A stretch of 64,000 bases of DNA from Parabacteroides johnsonii DSM 18315 (GCF_025151045.1 NZ_CP102285.1:3782001-3846000); one strand, 5' to 3'. Shown: positions 44,818 through 53,623, counted from the first letter of the stretch. Notes: generated by a model not told the origin, from the letters alone. Numbers and translations: made by a program.

Positions 44818-44989
44818 GGAATTAACTTATTTGGTTGTACCTTATACAGCCTGCTTTCGTGTAAAATAGTCCGCATTACTGATTCTTTGGATATTTTAAA
44901 CTTCTCGTCGTAAACATCTCAGAATGGAACCCTGTTCTATTGGGGCATTGGATATCCTGCTAATTATTAACACTTAAACGTTTTAAAAT

Positions 44990-45691
44990 ATGAAATCTAA
45001 AGTTGTATTGAGCGCTCTGGCCTTGTTGTTTGCGGCTGGTGCGATGGCTCAGGATTGTACGTTCTTTTTCCCGCAGACCAAAGGTACGCAGCTTGTAAAA
45101 AAAGGCTATGATGCAAAAGGAAACCTGCAAAGCGTGATGACCTATACGGTCGATGAAGTGAAAAACATTCCGTCCGGTTTGGAAGTGGAAGCCGATTATG
45201 TGTTCAAAAATAGTGCGGGGACGGTTTATGACAAGGGTGACCTGGAAGCATTCTGCAAGGACGGGGAGTTCTTTATGGAAATGAAAGAAGTATTGTCCAA
45301 CCCGTCTTTTGTCTCGACCGTGCAATCGGATGTGGCTGCCACTGATGCTGTCATCAATTATCCGAGCGTCTCGAACGCACCTTCCGGTAACGGAGACGAT
45401 ATGTATTTTGACGATGCCTATATCCAGATCTATTCGAAGAAGAACCGGAAGGATCGCAAGAACGTGTCTATCTATGACCGCGAATATGTGACGACCGAAC
45501 AGGTGTCGACTCCCGCCGGCACGTTCGACTGCACGAAAGTAAAATATAAAATCAAATCCCGCTCCCCGAAGGAAACGATCGAGGGATACGGATATGAATG
45601 GTATGCTCCGAATGTAGGTGTCGTAAAGAACGAACAGTATAACAACAACAATCAGTTGCAATACTATACTGTCCTCGAAGTTGTAAAGTAA
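44990..45691 (+). CDS. Exported protein of unknown function, TapB/DUF3108-like
   Basis: A 233-residue protein with a clear signal peptide (MKSKVVLSALALLFAAGAMA, cut before QDC). The body is beta-rich and starts CTFFFPQTKGTQLVKKGYDA. The block EQVSTPAGTFDCTKVKYKI near 170 and the closing YEWYAPNVGVVKNEQY resemble DUF3108-type periplasmic proteins of Bacteroidetes. No active site is seen. It has its own terminator hairpin downstream and stands alone, divergent from nadB. Confidence 0.65.
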   Translation: MKSKVVLSALALLFAAGAMAQDCTFFFPQTKGTQLVKKGYDAKGNLQSVMTYTVDEVKNIPSGLEVEADYVFKNSAGTVYDKGDLEAFCKDGEFFMEMKEVLSNPSFVSTVQSDVAATDAVINYPSVSNAPSGNGDDMYFDDAYIQIYSKKNRKDRKNVSIYDREYVTTEQVSTPAGTFDCTKVKYKIKSRSPKETIEGYGYEWYAPNVGVVKNEQYNNNNQLQYYTVLEVVK

Positions 45692-45736
45692 TGAAAGAAA
45701 TATTCCTTTCTGGAATTGTTTGACCGGTTTAAGTGG

Positions 45737-45774
45737 ATGCGCTGTTACTGAGAAGTTGCAGCGCATTTTCTTTT
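45737..45774 (+). terminator. Terminator after the TapB-like gene
   Basis: ATGCGCTG pairs with CAGCGCAT around a 14-base loop, followed by TTTCTTTT. Confidence 0.7.
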
Positions 45775-45826
45775 CCCTGAATCGCCAAAAGAAATAAAAT
45801 GACTATCTTTCGGCAAAATTCAGAAT

Positions 45827-46246
45827 ATGGACAGAGTCTTTAAATCAAAAGTCGGTTGGTGGTACCATTTGGTATTGTTGGTGATGGTGGCGAGCACTGT
45901 TTTTGCATTCGTGGGGGGCAAGTCTCCCGTAACGATGGTCATGCTGCTGTTGTTCACATTAGAATGCATTCACATGCTGTTGTCGACCTGGTATAAAATA
46001 ACGGCGGATGGCTACTTGATAGCTCATTGCAGTATCTTTCCGGAGAAAAAGATCCCTATCTCGGAGATTAGCGCCGTCGAAGTGACAGTAATGCCTGTTT
46101 CGAGCTATGCCCTGTCGTTGGACCGTCTGATCATCTATAAAGGTGACACGCAGTGGTTATTGGTTTCGCCGGTCAACAAGCAGGATTTCGTTAAGTTGTT
46201 GAAGAAGCATAATCCCGATATCCGGATAAAAGATCCGGTTATCTAA
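45827..46246 (+). CDS. PH-domain-like membrane protein
   Basis: A 139-residue protein with two N-terminal hydrophobic helices (YHLVLLVMVASTVFAFV and VTMVMLLLFTLECIHMLLS). A bacterial PH-like beta domain follows (WYKITADGYLIAHCSIFPEK, IPISEISAVEVT, LDRLIIYKGD). Such proteins sit at the membrane; function is not known. A TATCTTTC -7-like box lies at about 45804. The next gene, 19 bases downstream, encodes a similar protein, suggesting tandem duplication or a heteromeric pair. Confidence 0.72.
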   Translation: MDRVFKSKVGWWYHLVLLVMVASTVFAFVGGKSPVTMVMLLLFTLECIHMLLSTWYKITADGYLIAHCSIFPEKKIPISEISAVEVTVMPVSSYALSLDRLIIYKGDTQWLLVSPVNKQDFVKLLKKHNPDIRIKDPVI

Positions 46247-46265
46247 CACTTAAAAACAGATTACC

Positions 46266-46646
46266 ATGAAAGCACAGATTCGGAAAAACCAGAAAGATTG
46301 GCATATATACATCTTCTGGATCATATTAGGAGCATTTGCATTGTTGTTTATTGTGGATGCTTTCAGCGGGAATGAGTTTGACCAACTACCGTTGGTTCTT
46401 TGTCTTTTGCCGCTTGCCATACTTCAATCACGTCCGTACCAAATAACGGATCGGGATATGTTGTACGGAAACGGACAAATCGATGTGAAACTGATCTCCC
46501 GGCTCGAATGCTGCGGAAATGAAGTTGTCGTCTATTACTCCCGAATGGAAGGGGGCATCGAAAGACGTTCCTCTTTTTATCCGGCAGACAAGGAAGAATT
46601 TATTTCGATATTACAACAAATTAATCCCAATATAAAACTTAATTAA
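46266..46646 (+). CDS. Small membrane protein, probable PH-domain-like paralogue
   Basis: A 126-residue protein with two N-terminal hydrophobic segments (IYIFWIILGAFALLFIVDAF and LPLVLCLLPLAILQS). A short beta-rich part follows (YQITDRDMLYGNGQIDVKL), with the same ending as its neighbour (EEFISILQQINPNIKLN against DFVKLLKKHNPDIRIKD). It is therefore probably a diverged copy of the gene 19 bases upstream. No enzyme motif. The lpd-like gene starts 10 bases downstream, so the three may be cotranscribed. Confidence 0.65.
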   Translation: MKAQIRKNQKDWHIYIFWIILGAFALLFIVDAFSGNEFDQLPLVLCLLPLAILQSRPYQITDRDMLYGNGQIDVKLISRLECCGNEVVVYYSRMEGGIERRSSFYPADKEEFISILQQINPNIKLN

Positions 46647-46656
46647 ATCTGAGAAC

Positions 46657-48000
46657 ATGAAATACGATGTTGCCATAATCGGAGGCGGTCCTGCCGGTTA
46701 TACGGCTGCCGAAAAGGCGGCTGCGGGTGGTTTGTCCACTGTGCTTTTTGAAAAGAACGCGCTGGGTGGTGTGTGTCTGAACGAAGGATGTGTGCCGACA
46801 AAGACATTGCTTTACTCTGCGAAAGTGTATGATACGATCAAACACGCTCCCAAATATGCGGTAAGCGCAGAGAATCCTGCTTTCGACTTCCCGAAGATCA
46901 TCGCCCGAAAAAATAAAGTAGTAAAGAAGCTGACAGCTGGCATCCGCATGAAGATGAAGGAGAACGGTGTGGAAGTGGTGGGCGGCGAAGCCGAAATCAA
47001 AGGTCGGGCAGCCGATGGAACGATTTCTATCGCTTCGGGCGAAGCTGTTTATGAAGCGGCCAACCTGCTCATCTGCACCGGTTCGGAAACCGTCATACCT
47101 CCCATTCCCGGATTGTCGGAAACGGAATATTGGACAAGTCGTGAAGCATTGCTATCCAAAGAGCTGCCGGCTTCGTTGGTGATCATAGGAGGTGGTGTGA
47201 TCGGAATGGAGTTCGCCTCTTTCTTTAACAGCATGGGAACGGAAGTACATGTGGTCGAGATGTTGGATAAGATTCTCGGTCCGATGGACAGGGAATTGTC
47301 CGAGATGTTGCAGGCCGAATATGCCAAACGGGGCATCAAGTTCTATTTGGGACATAAGGTGATTGCCGTAAACGGTGGTGATGTGACGGTCGAGAAAGAT
47401 GGCGAGACTTTCGTTGTCCAGGGTGAAAAAGTCCTGTTGAGCGTAGGCCGCCGTCCCGTAACTAAAGGTTTCGGTTTGGAAACACTGGCTCCCGAACCTT
47501 TCCGCGGCGGTATCAAAGTGAACGAATTTATGCAGACTTCCATCCCGAATGTGTATGCTTGTGGCGATATCACTGCTTTCTCCCTGTTGGCCCATACGGC
47601 TGTCAGCGAAGCGGAAGTGGCTGTCGATCACATTTTAGGCAAGAACCGCTGCATGAGTTATAAAGCCATTCCGGGCGTTGTCTATACTAATCCTGAAATC
47701 GCAGGCGTCGGCAAGACTGAAGAAGAATTGCAGGCTGAAGGTACACCCTACACTGTCAAGAAGATACCGATGGCGTTTTCCGGCCGTTTTGTTGCCGAAA
47801 ACGAGCAAGGCAACGGTGTTTGCAAACTGATTCTGGCTGAAGACGAAACGATCGTCGGCGCTCATCTTTTGGGAAATCCGGCTTCCGAGTTGATCGTCAT
47901 TGCTGGTATCGCCATCGAGAAAGGCATGAAGGCTGACGAGCTGAAAGCTATTGTCTTCCCGCATCCGACCGTAGGCGAGATCCTTAAAGAAGCACTCTGA
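46657..48000 (+). CDS. lpdA: Dihydrolipoyl dehydrogenase
   Basis: A 447-residue pyridine-nucleotide disulfide oxidoreductase that reoxidises dihydrolipoamide in 2-oxoacid dehydrogenase or glycine-cleavage complexes. FAD motif DVAIIGGGPAGYTAAEKAA lies at 4-22. The redox disulfide GGVCLNEGCVPTK has Cys40 and Cys45. The NAD motif is VIIGGGVIGMEFASFF near 175. The second FAD block is NVYACGDITAFSLLAHTA, and the active-site His-Glu pair is in FPHPTVGEIL at the C terminus. All catalytic residues are present. No other complex subunit is nearby. It ends at a very strong terminator. Confidence 0.94.
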   Translation: MKYDVAIIGGGPAGYTAAEKAAAGGLSTVLFEKNALGGVCLNEGCVPTKTLLYSAKVYDTIKHAPKYAVSAENPAFDFPKIIARKNKVVKKLTAGIRMKMKENGVEVVGGEAEIKGRAADGTISIASGEAVYEAANLLICTGSETVIPPIPGLSETEYWTSREALLSKELPASLVIIGGGVIGMEFASFFNSMGTEVHVVEMLDKILGPMDRELSEMLQAEYAKRGIKFYLGHKVIAVNGGDVTVEKDGETFVVQGEKVLLSVGRRPVTKGFGLETLAPEPFRGGIKVNEFMQTSIPNVYACGDITAFSLLAHTAVSEAEVAVDHILGKNRCMSYKAIPGVVYTNPEIAGVGKTEEELQAEGTPYTVKKIPMAFSGRFVAENEQGNGVCKLILAEDETIVGAHLLGNPASELIVIAGIAIEKGMKADELKAIVFPHPTVGEILKEAL

Positions 48001-48023
48001 AAATTATTTTCTCATATAGGTCC

Positions 48024-48070
48024 GATCCCGACCCATCCCGGCAAACCGTCCGGTGGGTCGGGATCTTTTT
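48024..48070 (+). terminator. Strong Rho-independent terminator after lpdA
   Basis: GATCCCGACCCA..CCGG pairs with CCGG.TGGGTCGGGATC in a long GC-rich stem, followed by five T and GTT. Confidence 0.9.
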
Positions 48071-48148
48071 GTTGGAAATCCTACTTTGATCGACTGGGAG
48101 AGTGGCACATTTCGCATTTTCCCCTTGCATGGAATTTTAGTTCCATAA

Positions 48149-48200
48149 GCGTGAAAATAAATTTTCTCCCGCATGAAAATAAATTTTCCCGCAAGTGAAA
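48149..48200. repeat. Second copy of the interspersed AT-rich palindrome family
   Basis: Two tandem units starting GCGTGAAAATAAATTTTC (48149) and GCATGAAAATAAATTTTC (48171). The second continues CCCGCAAGTGAAA and is identical over 30 bases to 23394-23423. Next to it GAAACAAAAGTTTC-type dyads occur at 48197-48210 and again near 48228. It lies in the 519-base gap between lpdA and glyS, which holds no gene. Confidence 0.85.
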
Positions 48201-48330
48201 CAAAAGTTTCAGAGATATAAACTTGCTGAAACAAAAGTTCCGGCCTACAATCCCGATAGGTCCACTTTGTAATAGGTCGGGGCGGTATTGTTTTGTCCTG
48301 TAACCCTGTGAAGGGCGAACGCTATAAACA

Positions 48331-48373
48331 AAAGAAGCTCCGGAGGTGAAAACGCTTCCGGAGCTTCTTTTTT
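48331..48373 (+). terminator. Orphan Rho-independent terminator, possible end of a small RNA
   Basis: A perfect 14-bp stem AAAGAAGCTCCGGA/TCCGGAGCTTCTTT with a 12-base loop, ending in six T. It lies 260 bases after the lpdA terminator with no gene between them, so it may end a small transcript from about 48240 on. Within that stretch CCCTGTGAAGGG forms a further hairpin at 48304-48315. No consensus promoter was found. Confidence 0.7.
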
Positions 48374-48519
48374 CCGAAGTTTCTTCAAAAATATTCTTAT
48401 AAGATGCTGAAAATGCTACAGCTTACCGAAAAAATCACTTACTTTGCATCTTTGATAGTGTGCCGATCTACCGAAAAAATTGGCACATTGGCACATTAAT
48501 TAATAGGCAAATTATTATT

Positions 48520-50064
48520 ATGGCACAAGAAGATGTATTTAAGAAATTAGTTTCGCACTGTAAAGAATACGGATTTGTATTCCCCTCTTCAGAGATTTAT
48601 GACGGTTTAGGTGCAGTGTACGATTACGGACAGTATGGCGTAGAACTGAAAAATAACATAAAGAAATACTGGTGGGACAGTATGACGCTGTTGCACGAAA
48701 ATGTAGTCGGTATCGACTCTGCTATCTTTATGCATCCTACTATCTGGAAAGCATCCGGCCATGTCGATGCCTTCAATGATCCCTTGATCGATAACAAAGA
48801 TTCCAAGAAACGATATCGTGCTGATGTTCTGATCGAAGATCACCTGGCAAAGATAGAGGAGAAGATGAATAAGGAAGTGGCCAAGGCTGCAAAGAAGTTC
48901 GGCGAAGCTTTTGACGAAGCTCAGTTCCGTGCGACGAACGGACGTATGCTTGAATACCAGGCTAAGTGGAACGAGATCCACGAACGCTACTCGAAAGATA
49001 TGAACGATTCTAATTTCGAAGACTTGCGCCAGCTGATCTTGGATTGCGAAATCGTCTGCCCGATCTCCGGAACCCGCAACTGGACCGATGTCCGCCAGTT
49101 TAACCTGATGTTCTCTACGGAGATGGGATCGACTGCCGATGGTGCCATGAAAGTATATCTGCGCCCGGAAACGGCACAGGGTATTTTCGTCAACTTCCTG
49201 AACGTACAGAAGACCGGCCGCATGAAAATACCTTTCGGTATCGCCCAGATCGGTAAGGCTTTCCGTAACGAGATCGTTGCCCGTCAGTTCATTTTCCGTA
49301 TGCGCGAGTTCGAACAGATGGAAATGCAGTTCTTCGTTCGTCCGGGCGAAGAGATGGAATGGTTCAAGCAGTGGAAGGCTACCCGTCTGAAATGGCATCA
49401 GGCGATGGGATTGGGTAACGAAAAATATCGCTACCACGATCACGAAAAGCTGGCCCACTATGCAAATGCTGCTACCGATATCGAATTCGAAATGCCGTTC
49501 GGTTTCAAAGAAGTGGAAGGTATCCATAGCCGTACGAATTTCGACCTGAGCCAGCATGAAAAGTTCTCCGGCAAGAAAGTCCAGTATTTCGACCCCGAAC
49601 TGAACCAGAGCTATACTCCGTATGTGATCGAGACCTCTATCGGTGTAGACCGCGTATTCCTGAGTGTGATGGCCGGTTCTTACTGCGAAGAAACATTGGA
49701 AAGCGGCGAAACACGTGTTGTGTTGAAGTTGCCCGCAGCGTTGGCGCCTATCAAGCTCGCTGTATTGCCGTTGGTGAAGAAAGACGGTCTACCTGAAAAG
49801 GCCGAGGAGATCATGAAGATGTTGCGCTTCGATTTCCGTTGCCAGTATGATGAAAAAGATTCTATCGGCAAGCGCTATCGTCGCCAGGATGCTATCGGAA
49901 CTCCGTACTGTATTACAGTTGACCACGATACTTTGAAGGATAATTGTGTCACGATCCGTTTCCGCGATACGATGGAACAGGAACGTGTAAGCATCGACAA
50001 GTTGCATGACATTATCTCCGAGAAGGTAAGCATGAAGAATTTATTAAAAAAGATAATGGAATAA
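48520..50064 (+). CDS. glyS: Glycine-tRNA ligase, class II dimeric type
   Basis: A 514-residue enzyme that charges tRNA-Gly, of the eukaryote/archaea-like alpha2 type. The start MAQEDVFKKLVSHCKEYGF is chosen because the family begins here; 20 in-frame upstream residues are not conserved. Class II motifs are visible: FVFPSSEIYDGLGAVYDYG near the N terminus, IAQIGKAFRNEIVARQFIFR (motif 2, about 235-258) and IETSIGVDRVFLSVM (motif 3, about 370). The anticodon-binding domain is at about 410-510. The FKBP lipoprotein gene starts 4 bases after the stop, so they are cotranscribed. Confidence 0.97.
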   Translation: MAQEDVFKKLVSHCKEYGFVFPSSEIYDGLGAVYDYGQYGVELKNNIKKYWWDSMTLLHENVVGIDSAIFMHPTIWKASGHVDAFNDPLIDNKDSKKRYRADVLIEDHLAKIEEKMNKEVAKAAKKFGEAFDEAQFRATNGRMLEYQAKWNEIHERYSKDMNDSNFEDLRQLILDCEIVCPISGTRNWTDVRQFNLMFSTEMGSTADGAMKVYLRPETAQGIFVNFLNVQKTGRMKIPFGIAQIGKAFRNEIVARQFIFRMREFEQMEMQFFVRPGEEMEWFKQWKATRLKWHQAMGLGNEKYRYHDHEKLAHYANAATDIEFEMPFGFKEVEGIHSRTNFDLSQHEKFSGKKVQYFDPELNQSYTPYVIETSIGVDRVFLSVMAGSYCEETLESGETRVVLKLPAALAPIKLAVLPLVKKDGLPEKAEEIMKMLRFDFRCQYDEKDSIGKRYRRQDAIGTPYCITVDHDTLKDNCVTIRFRDTMEQERVSIDKLHDIISEKVSMKNLLKKIME

Positions 50065-50068
50065 ACGC

Positions 50069-50647
50069 ATGAAGAAATACCTGCATATCGCGTTGATGTT
50101 GTTGTGTGTCTTCGTTGTATCTTCTTGTAAGGATGATGACGATGATACTGAAGCTGTTGAAAGAGAAGCTTATAAATTGGAACAGGACATTGCCTTCCAG
50201 GCAAAAGTGAATGAAACCGGTTTTGAAAAATGGAATTCGGAAGCCGGTGATGGCTATGTTTTTGCCAAACTGATTAAAAAGGGGGATGGTAAGCAAGCCT
50301 ATTTCAATAGCCTTGTATCCGTATATTATAAAGGTTCTTTGACGGATGGCACTGTTTTCGACCAGCAACTTTTTGATGACGGAATACCATTTCCTTGTGC
50401 AGTGAGTCCTTACTATGCTAAGACGGTTACAGATCCGGTTACGAATAGCCAGACCAAGTATGGTTCGGTTATTTCCGGCTGGACAGTCGCTTTGCAGCAT
50501 ATGGTGGAAGGAGATAAATATGAGGTTTGGATTCCGCAGCAGTTAGCCTATGGAGCAAGCGAAAGCGGCGATATCCCGGCTTATTCGACTTTGATATTCG
50601 AAATCGAACTGGTATCGGTTGATGAGCAGGCTGCTTCAGCAAGTTAA
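50069..50647 (+). CDS. FKBP-type peptidyl-prolyl isomerase lipoprotein
   Basis: A 192-residue lipoprotein with signal MKKYLHIALMLLCVFVVSSC (lipobox VSSC). An acidic stretch (KDDDDDTEA) follows, as on surface-exposed Bacteroidetes lipoproteins. The FKBP domain at about 85-180 reads VSVYYKGSLTDGTVFDQQ, then WTVALQHMVEGDKYEVWIP and LAYGASESGDIPAYSTLIFE, all with conserved drug-pocket positions. It should catalyse proline isomerisation in envelope proteins. It is translationally close to glyS, 4 bases downstream. Confidence 0.9.
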   Translation: MKKYLHIALMLLCVFVVSSCKDDDDDTEAVEREAYKLEQDIAFQAKVNETGFEKWNSEAGDGYVFAKLIKKGDGKQAYFNSLVSVYYKGSLTDGTVFDQQLFDDGIPFPCAVSPYYAKTVTDPVTNSQTKYGSVISGWTVALQHMVEGDKYEVWIPQQLAYGASESGDIPAYSTLIFEIELVSVDEQAASAS

Positions 50648-50670
50648 AAGTTGAAGCATAAGAAAGATAA

Positions 50671-50815
50671 AAGGAGGTGTGTCGAAATCTCCTTCTCCCC
50701 GCACTTGATGCGGGGTCGCAAAAGGACAGACCTTATCAATCAGATTTTTATAGGGTCGGTTTTAATGCGATCCCGCGCGGGGCGCGGGAACAGGATAGTT
50801 TTGACACATCTCCTT
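50671..50815. repeat. Paired-palindrome element, copy C, intergenic with terminal inverted repeats
   Basis: Outer imperfect repeats AAGGAGGTGTGTCGAAA (50671-50687) and the reverse complement of AAGGAGATGTGTCAAAA (50799-50815) enclose two perfect hairpins. These are CCCCGCACTTGATGCGGGG (50697-50715) followed by TCGCAAAAGG, and TCCCGCGCGGGGCGCGGGA (50771-50789) followed by ACAGG. It lies between the convergent FKBP and DUF417 genes and could act as a two-way terminator. Its inner part matches copies A and B in the RND genes. Confidence 0.75.
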
Positions 50816-50823
50816 CTTGTTTT

Positions 50824-51411
50824 TTATTTCTTCTGTTTCAATATCCTCTGTGCGCAGTCCGAAAGCACGACGATTGCTCCGGCAATGATCGCCGTATCTT
50901 TTATCACCAGTCTGCCTGCCCCGCTTAGCAGCGGAAATCCATGTTCTCCACTTCCCAAATCCGGCACCCATACTTCCGGCGTCGTCACTAGGAAAGAAAG
51001 CGTTCCGACCGTCATGATAATGGCGAGTCCTGCACCTACCAGGCCGATTTTTGGGGAGAAAATACCTAAGAATGTCAGGATACCGATAGCCATGATCAGG
51101 ATGCCCAATCCGTGCGAGAAGCCGTACGTGTTGTTTTCCACATGCCACTGATGCTTTGCTTCGTTGAATTCCCCTTCTTTCAATTTATATTCTTTATATT
51201 CGGGAGCACTTTTCGTATAGAAGAAGCTCATAAAAGGACTGTTCGCTACAAACGGTACGATACCTTCTGCTTCGTAATTATAGAATTTCAATCCTCCGAT
51301 CCATACAAATATAATCAGGATCGCTACGCGGATCAGATTAATACCTAGCTTTTGAGTGGAGGCTGCGATGTTCAGGAAAGCGTAAAATAGGTTACTTAAT
51401 TTAGTCGTCAT
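50824..51411 (-). CDS. DUF417 (YkgB/RclC-like) membrane protein
   Basis: A 195-residue protein with about four hydrophobic helices (INLIRVAILIIFVWIGGLKF, GLGILIMAIGILTFLGIFSP, LVGAGLAIIMTVGTLSFLVT and a last VIKDTAIIAGAIVVLS). The motif IGGLKFYNYEAEGIVPFVANSP matches the DUF417 family, which includes RclC of the E. coli reactive-chlorine response. The exact role is unknown. A minus-strand -7-like GATCTTTG lies about 30 bases upstream (near 51444). It stands alone. Confidence 0.85.
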   Translation of the reverse strand: MTTKLSNLFYAFLNIAASTQKLGINLIRVAILIIFVWIGGLKFYNYEAEGIVPFVANSPFMSFFYTKSAPEYKEYKLKEGEFNEAKHQWHVENNTYGFSHGLGILIMAIGILTFLGIFSPKIGLVGAGLAIIMTVGTLSFLVTTPEVWVPDLGSGEHGFPLLSGAGRLVIKDTAIIAGAIVVLSDCAQRILKQKK

Positions 51412-51954
51412 GTCTTTGCTATTTTATATGTTTGTTGTATAATGCAAAGATCGGTCTATTGTGGCTGGCGGTAAATGGCAATTCTGCCGGATGACTTATC
51501 AATTTTCCCCGATCTGGCTATTTCAGGAAATAGCAGACCCCTATAAACAATTAAAGGCTGTCTCACGACAACCCCTAACCAAACTTTGTTAACCTTAAAT
51601 CTAATACTATTATGAAAAAACCACAATGCAAAGATACGGGTTTGTCCGAACTTGTCAAGAACTGAGATGCTAAATAGTGTTATCAAACTTCCAATAAAAA
51701 TTAATTGCCGGCGGATAAGTCTTTTATTGAAAATAAAATTATCTTTGTCTGAAATTATTGAAGAAAAACGTAGAAGCGTTTCGTATTATTCTTTGGTTAG
51801 GAATCTGGTAAATTCATTGTACAAAAAGAATAATAGGCAAAAACGCTCGCGCTCCCATAGGGCGTGGGCTATTGCTTATTTGTTGTACAAGCTTACCAGA
51901 GCTCCTAACCGGATGAGACAATATTTACCACGAATAGAAAGGAGACAATATTAT
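51412..51954. other. 543-base gap before the SusC/D locus
   Basis: No gene is supported. It contains a small perfect hairpin GCTATTTC/GAAATAGC near 51517-51534, a TATCTTTG -7-like box on the plus strand at 51740-51747 that may serve the sigma gene with a leader of about 200 bases, and a minus-strand TATCTTTG at 51629-51636 that could serve the DUF417 gene. A frame open from 51652 into the sigma gene is arginine- and lysine-rich and unlike ECF sigma factors. Confidence 0.5.
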
Positions 51955-52539
51955 ATGGAAGCGAAAATTGACATTGAAAAAGTAAGAAAGGGAGACCATG
52001 TTGCTTTTAAAGCTTTCTTTGAATGTTTCTATCCAAAATTGATGGCGCTCGCTTGTCGTTTTGTAGATGAGCAAGTTGCCAAAGATTTGGTACAAGAAGT
52101 TTTCACTTCCTATTGGGAACGAAAAAAGGTTATTCAATCGGACAATATCCAATCTTTCCTTTTTAAATGGTTGCAAAATAGCTGCTTGAACCATATCAAG
52201 CACCAGATGATTGTTGACGAATACGAATCACGTGTTCGTATCGCTGAGGCACGTATCGCTTTCCTGGGCGAGGCCAGCGACTCCAACGATGTTCTGAAGT
52301 CTGTCATCAATCAGGATTTGCGCGAAATAATAGAACTCTCGGTCAATAAACTGCCTCCAAAATGCGCACAGGCTTTCCGGTTGGCATACTTCCATGATAT
52401 CAGCCATAAAGAGATAGCCGAAATTATGGGTATTTCTCCACGTACAGTCGAAGGGCATATCCGGCAAGCGCTTGCTTTCCTACGGGAAGATCTGAAAGGG
52501 CTTTTCCTACTTATATTCCTGCTCTGCAACATAAATTGA
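51955..52539 (+). CDS. ECF sigma factor (SusC/D-associated)
   Basis: A 194-residue sigma-70 family ECF factor starting MEAKIDIEKVRKGDHVAFKA, with GGAGAC ribosome-binding-like bases just upstream. Region 2 is FFECFYPKLMALACRFVDE and AKDLVQEVFTSYWERK; region 4 is LPPKCAQAFRLAYFHDISHK and AEIMGISPRTVEGHIRQALA, a helix-turn-helix. In Bacteroidetes such factors are held by a FecR-type anti-sigma and freed when the SusC partner binds substrate. The FecR gene follows 71 bases downstream and SusC/SusD after it, so this pair should control that locus. Confidence 0.94.
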   Translation: MEAKIDIEKVRKGDHVAFKAFFECFYPKLMALACRFVDEQVAKDLVQEVFTSYWERKKVIQSDNIQSFLFKWLQNSCLNHIKHQMIVDEYESRVRIAEARIAFLGEASDSNDVLKSVINQDLREIIELSVNKLPPKCAQAFRLAYFHDISHKEIAEIMGISPRTVEGHIRQALAFLREDLKGLFLLIFLLCNIN

Positions 52540-52610
52540 ATTTTTCTTTGTTTTTGATCACGTAGTTTGTTCCACCTCGATTGTCTTTTATATAAACACG
52601 ATAAAAGAAG

Positions 52611-53591
52611 ATGGACGAACAATTACTCATACGATTCCTCACACATACTTGTACCCCAGAAGACACCCGCTTAGTCGACCAATGGATCGCATCCGGCAAG
52701 CCCAATGCAGACTGGCTGTTCGAAATGGAACGCATATGGAATTTGAAGGATGAGCTGCGATTCTCGGATAGGAGGGAGATAGAAGAGGCGTATAATCGTT
52801 TTACTTTTTCCCAGGGAAAAAGTAAAAATGCTGTTCAGCATTTTTACATATATCCAATATTAAAATATGTGGCAGCTATCCTCATCATCGGATTATTAGG
52901 ATTAAATCTCTATGAAATGGTTCAGTCGTCATCAACTGTAGGCGAAAATACGGTTGAAGTACCGAAAGGACAAAGAGCATCTCTAATGCTTTCCGATGGA
53001 ACAAAGGTCTGGTTGAATTCCCAAAGTAAACTTATTTACCCGACTCAATTCTCTGATAGGGAAAGGAATGTTCGACTTGAAGGGGAGGCTTTTTTCGATG
53101 TGGCCCATAAGGAGCACCTTCCTTTTGTTGTGCATTCACCTTTGCTGGCAATAAAGGTATTGGGTACGAAATTTAATGTAAAAGCTTACTTCGACGAAAA
53201 ATCCGTTGTTACATTAGCAGAGGGAAAGGTTGAGGTGGAAACAAATGACCGTAAAAATAAATTGACTCTAAAACCAAACGAGCAGGTTTCCTATTCGGAT
53301 AGTTCCGGTTTGGCATTGGAAAAAAATATCAATACGAATACGGTTAAATTATGGGTGAAAGGAGAAGGTGCTTTCATCCAATGTCGACTTGATAATATTG
53401 TCCGTGATTTAGAACGGAAATTTGATGTGGAAATAGTTATAACAGATCGTTCTTTAAGTTCTGAGGTTTTTACTTGCCGCTTTAAGGATACAGCTACGGT
53501 TGAACAGGTTTTACATTTACTGAAAGAAACTCGGAGATTGGATTATTCATTTGAAGGGGAACAAATACGGATTTTCAAACCATTAAAATGA
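52611..53591 (+). CDS. FecR-type anti-sigma factor
   Basis: A 326-residue inner-membrane regulator. The N-terminal cytoplasmic part (1-85, starting MDEQLLIRFLTHTCTPEDTR) should bind the ECF sigma. One membrane helix lies at about 83-105 (YVAAILIIGLLGLNLYEM). The periplasmic FecR domain follows (VEVPKGQRASLMLSDGTKVW, GEAFFDVAHKEHLPFVVHS, KVLGTKFNVKAYFDEKSV). A C-terminal STN-like segment (IVRDLERKFDVEIVITDRS) ends it; it should contact the matching STN domain of the SusC protein. Gene order sigma, FecR, SusC is canonical. Confidence 0.94.
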   Translation: MDEQLLIRFLTHTCTPEDTRLVDQWIASGKPNADWLFEMERIWNLKDELRFSDRREIEEAYNRFTFSQGKSKNAVQHFYIYPILKYVAAILIIGLLGLNLYEMVQSSSTVGENTVEVPKGQRASLMLSDGTKVWLNSQSKLIYPTQFSDRERNVRLEGEAFFDVAHKEHLPFVVHSPLLAIKVLGTKFNVKAYFDEKSVVTLAEGKVEVETNDRKNKLTLKPNEQVSYSDSSGLALEKNINTNTVKLWVKGEGAFIQCRLDNIVRDLERKFDVEIVITDRSLSSEVFTCRFKDTATVEQVLHLLKETRRLDYSFEGEQIRIFKPLK

Positions 53592-53623
53592 AAAGCCTAT
53601 GGGAAAGGATTTATAAAAACGAA

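Noticed and set aside
50651-51151. A 166-codon plus-strand frame after the FKBP gene
   Set aside because: It runs through the palindromic element and antisense to the DUF417 gene, and has no family features.
51652-51954. A 101-residue N-terminal extension of the first ECF sigma factor
   Set aside because: The extension is basic and unlike any sigma region. The ATG at 51955 follows a GGAGAC site and gives the normal family length.
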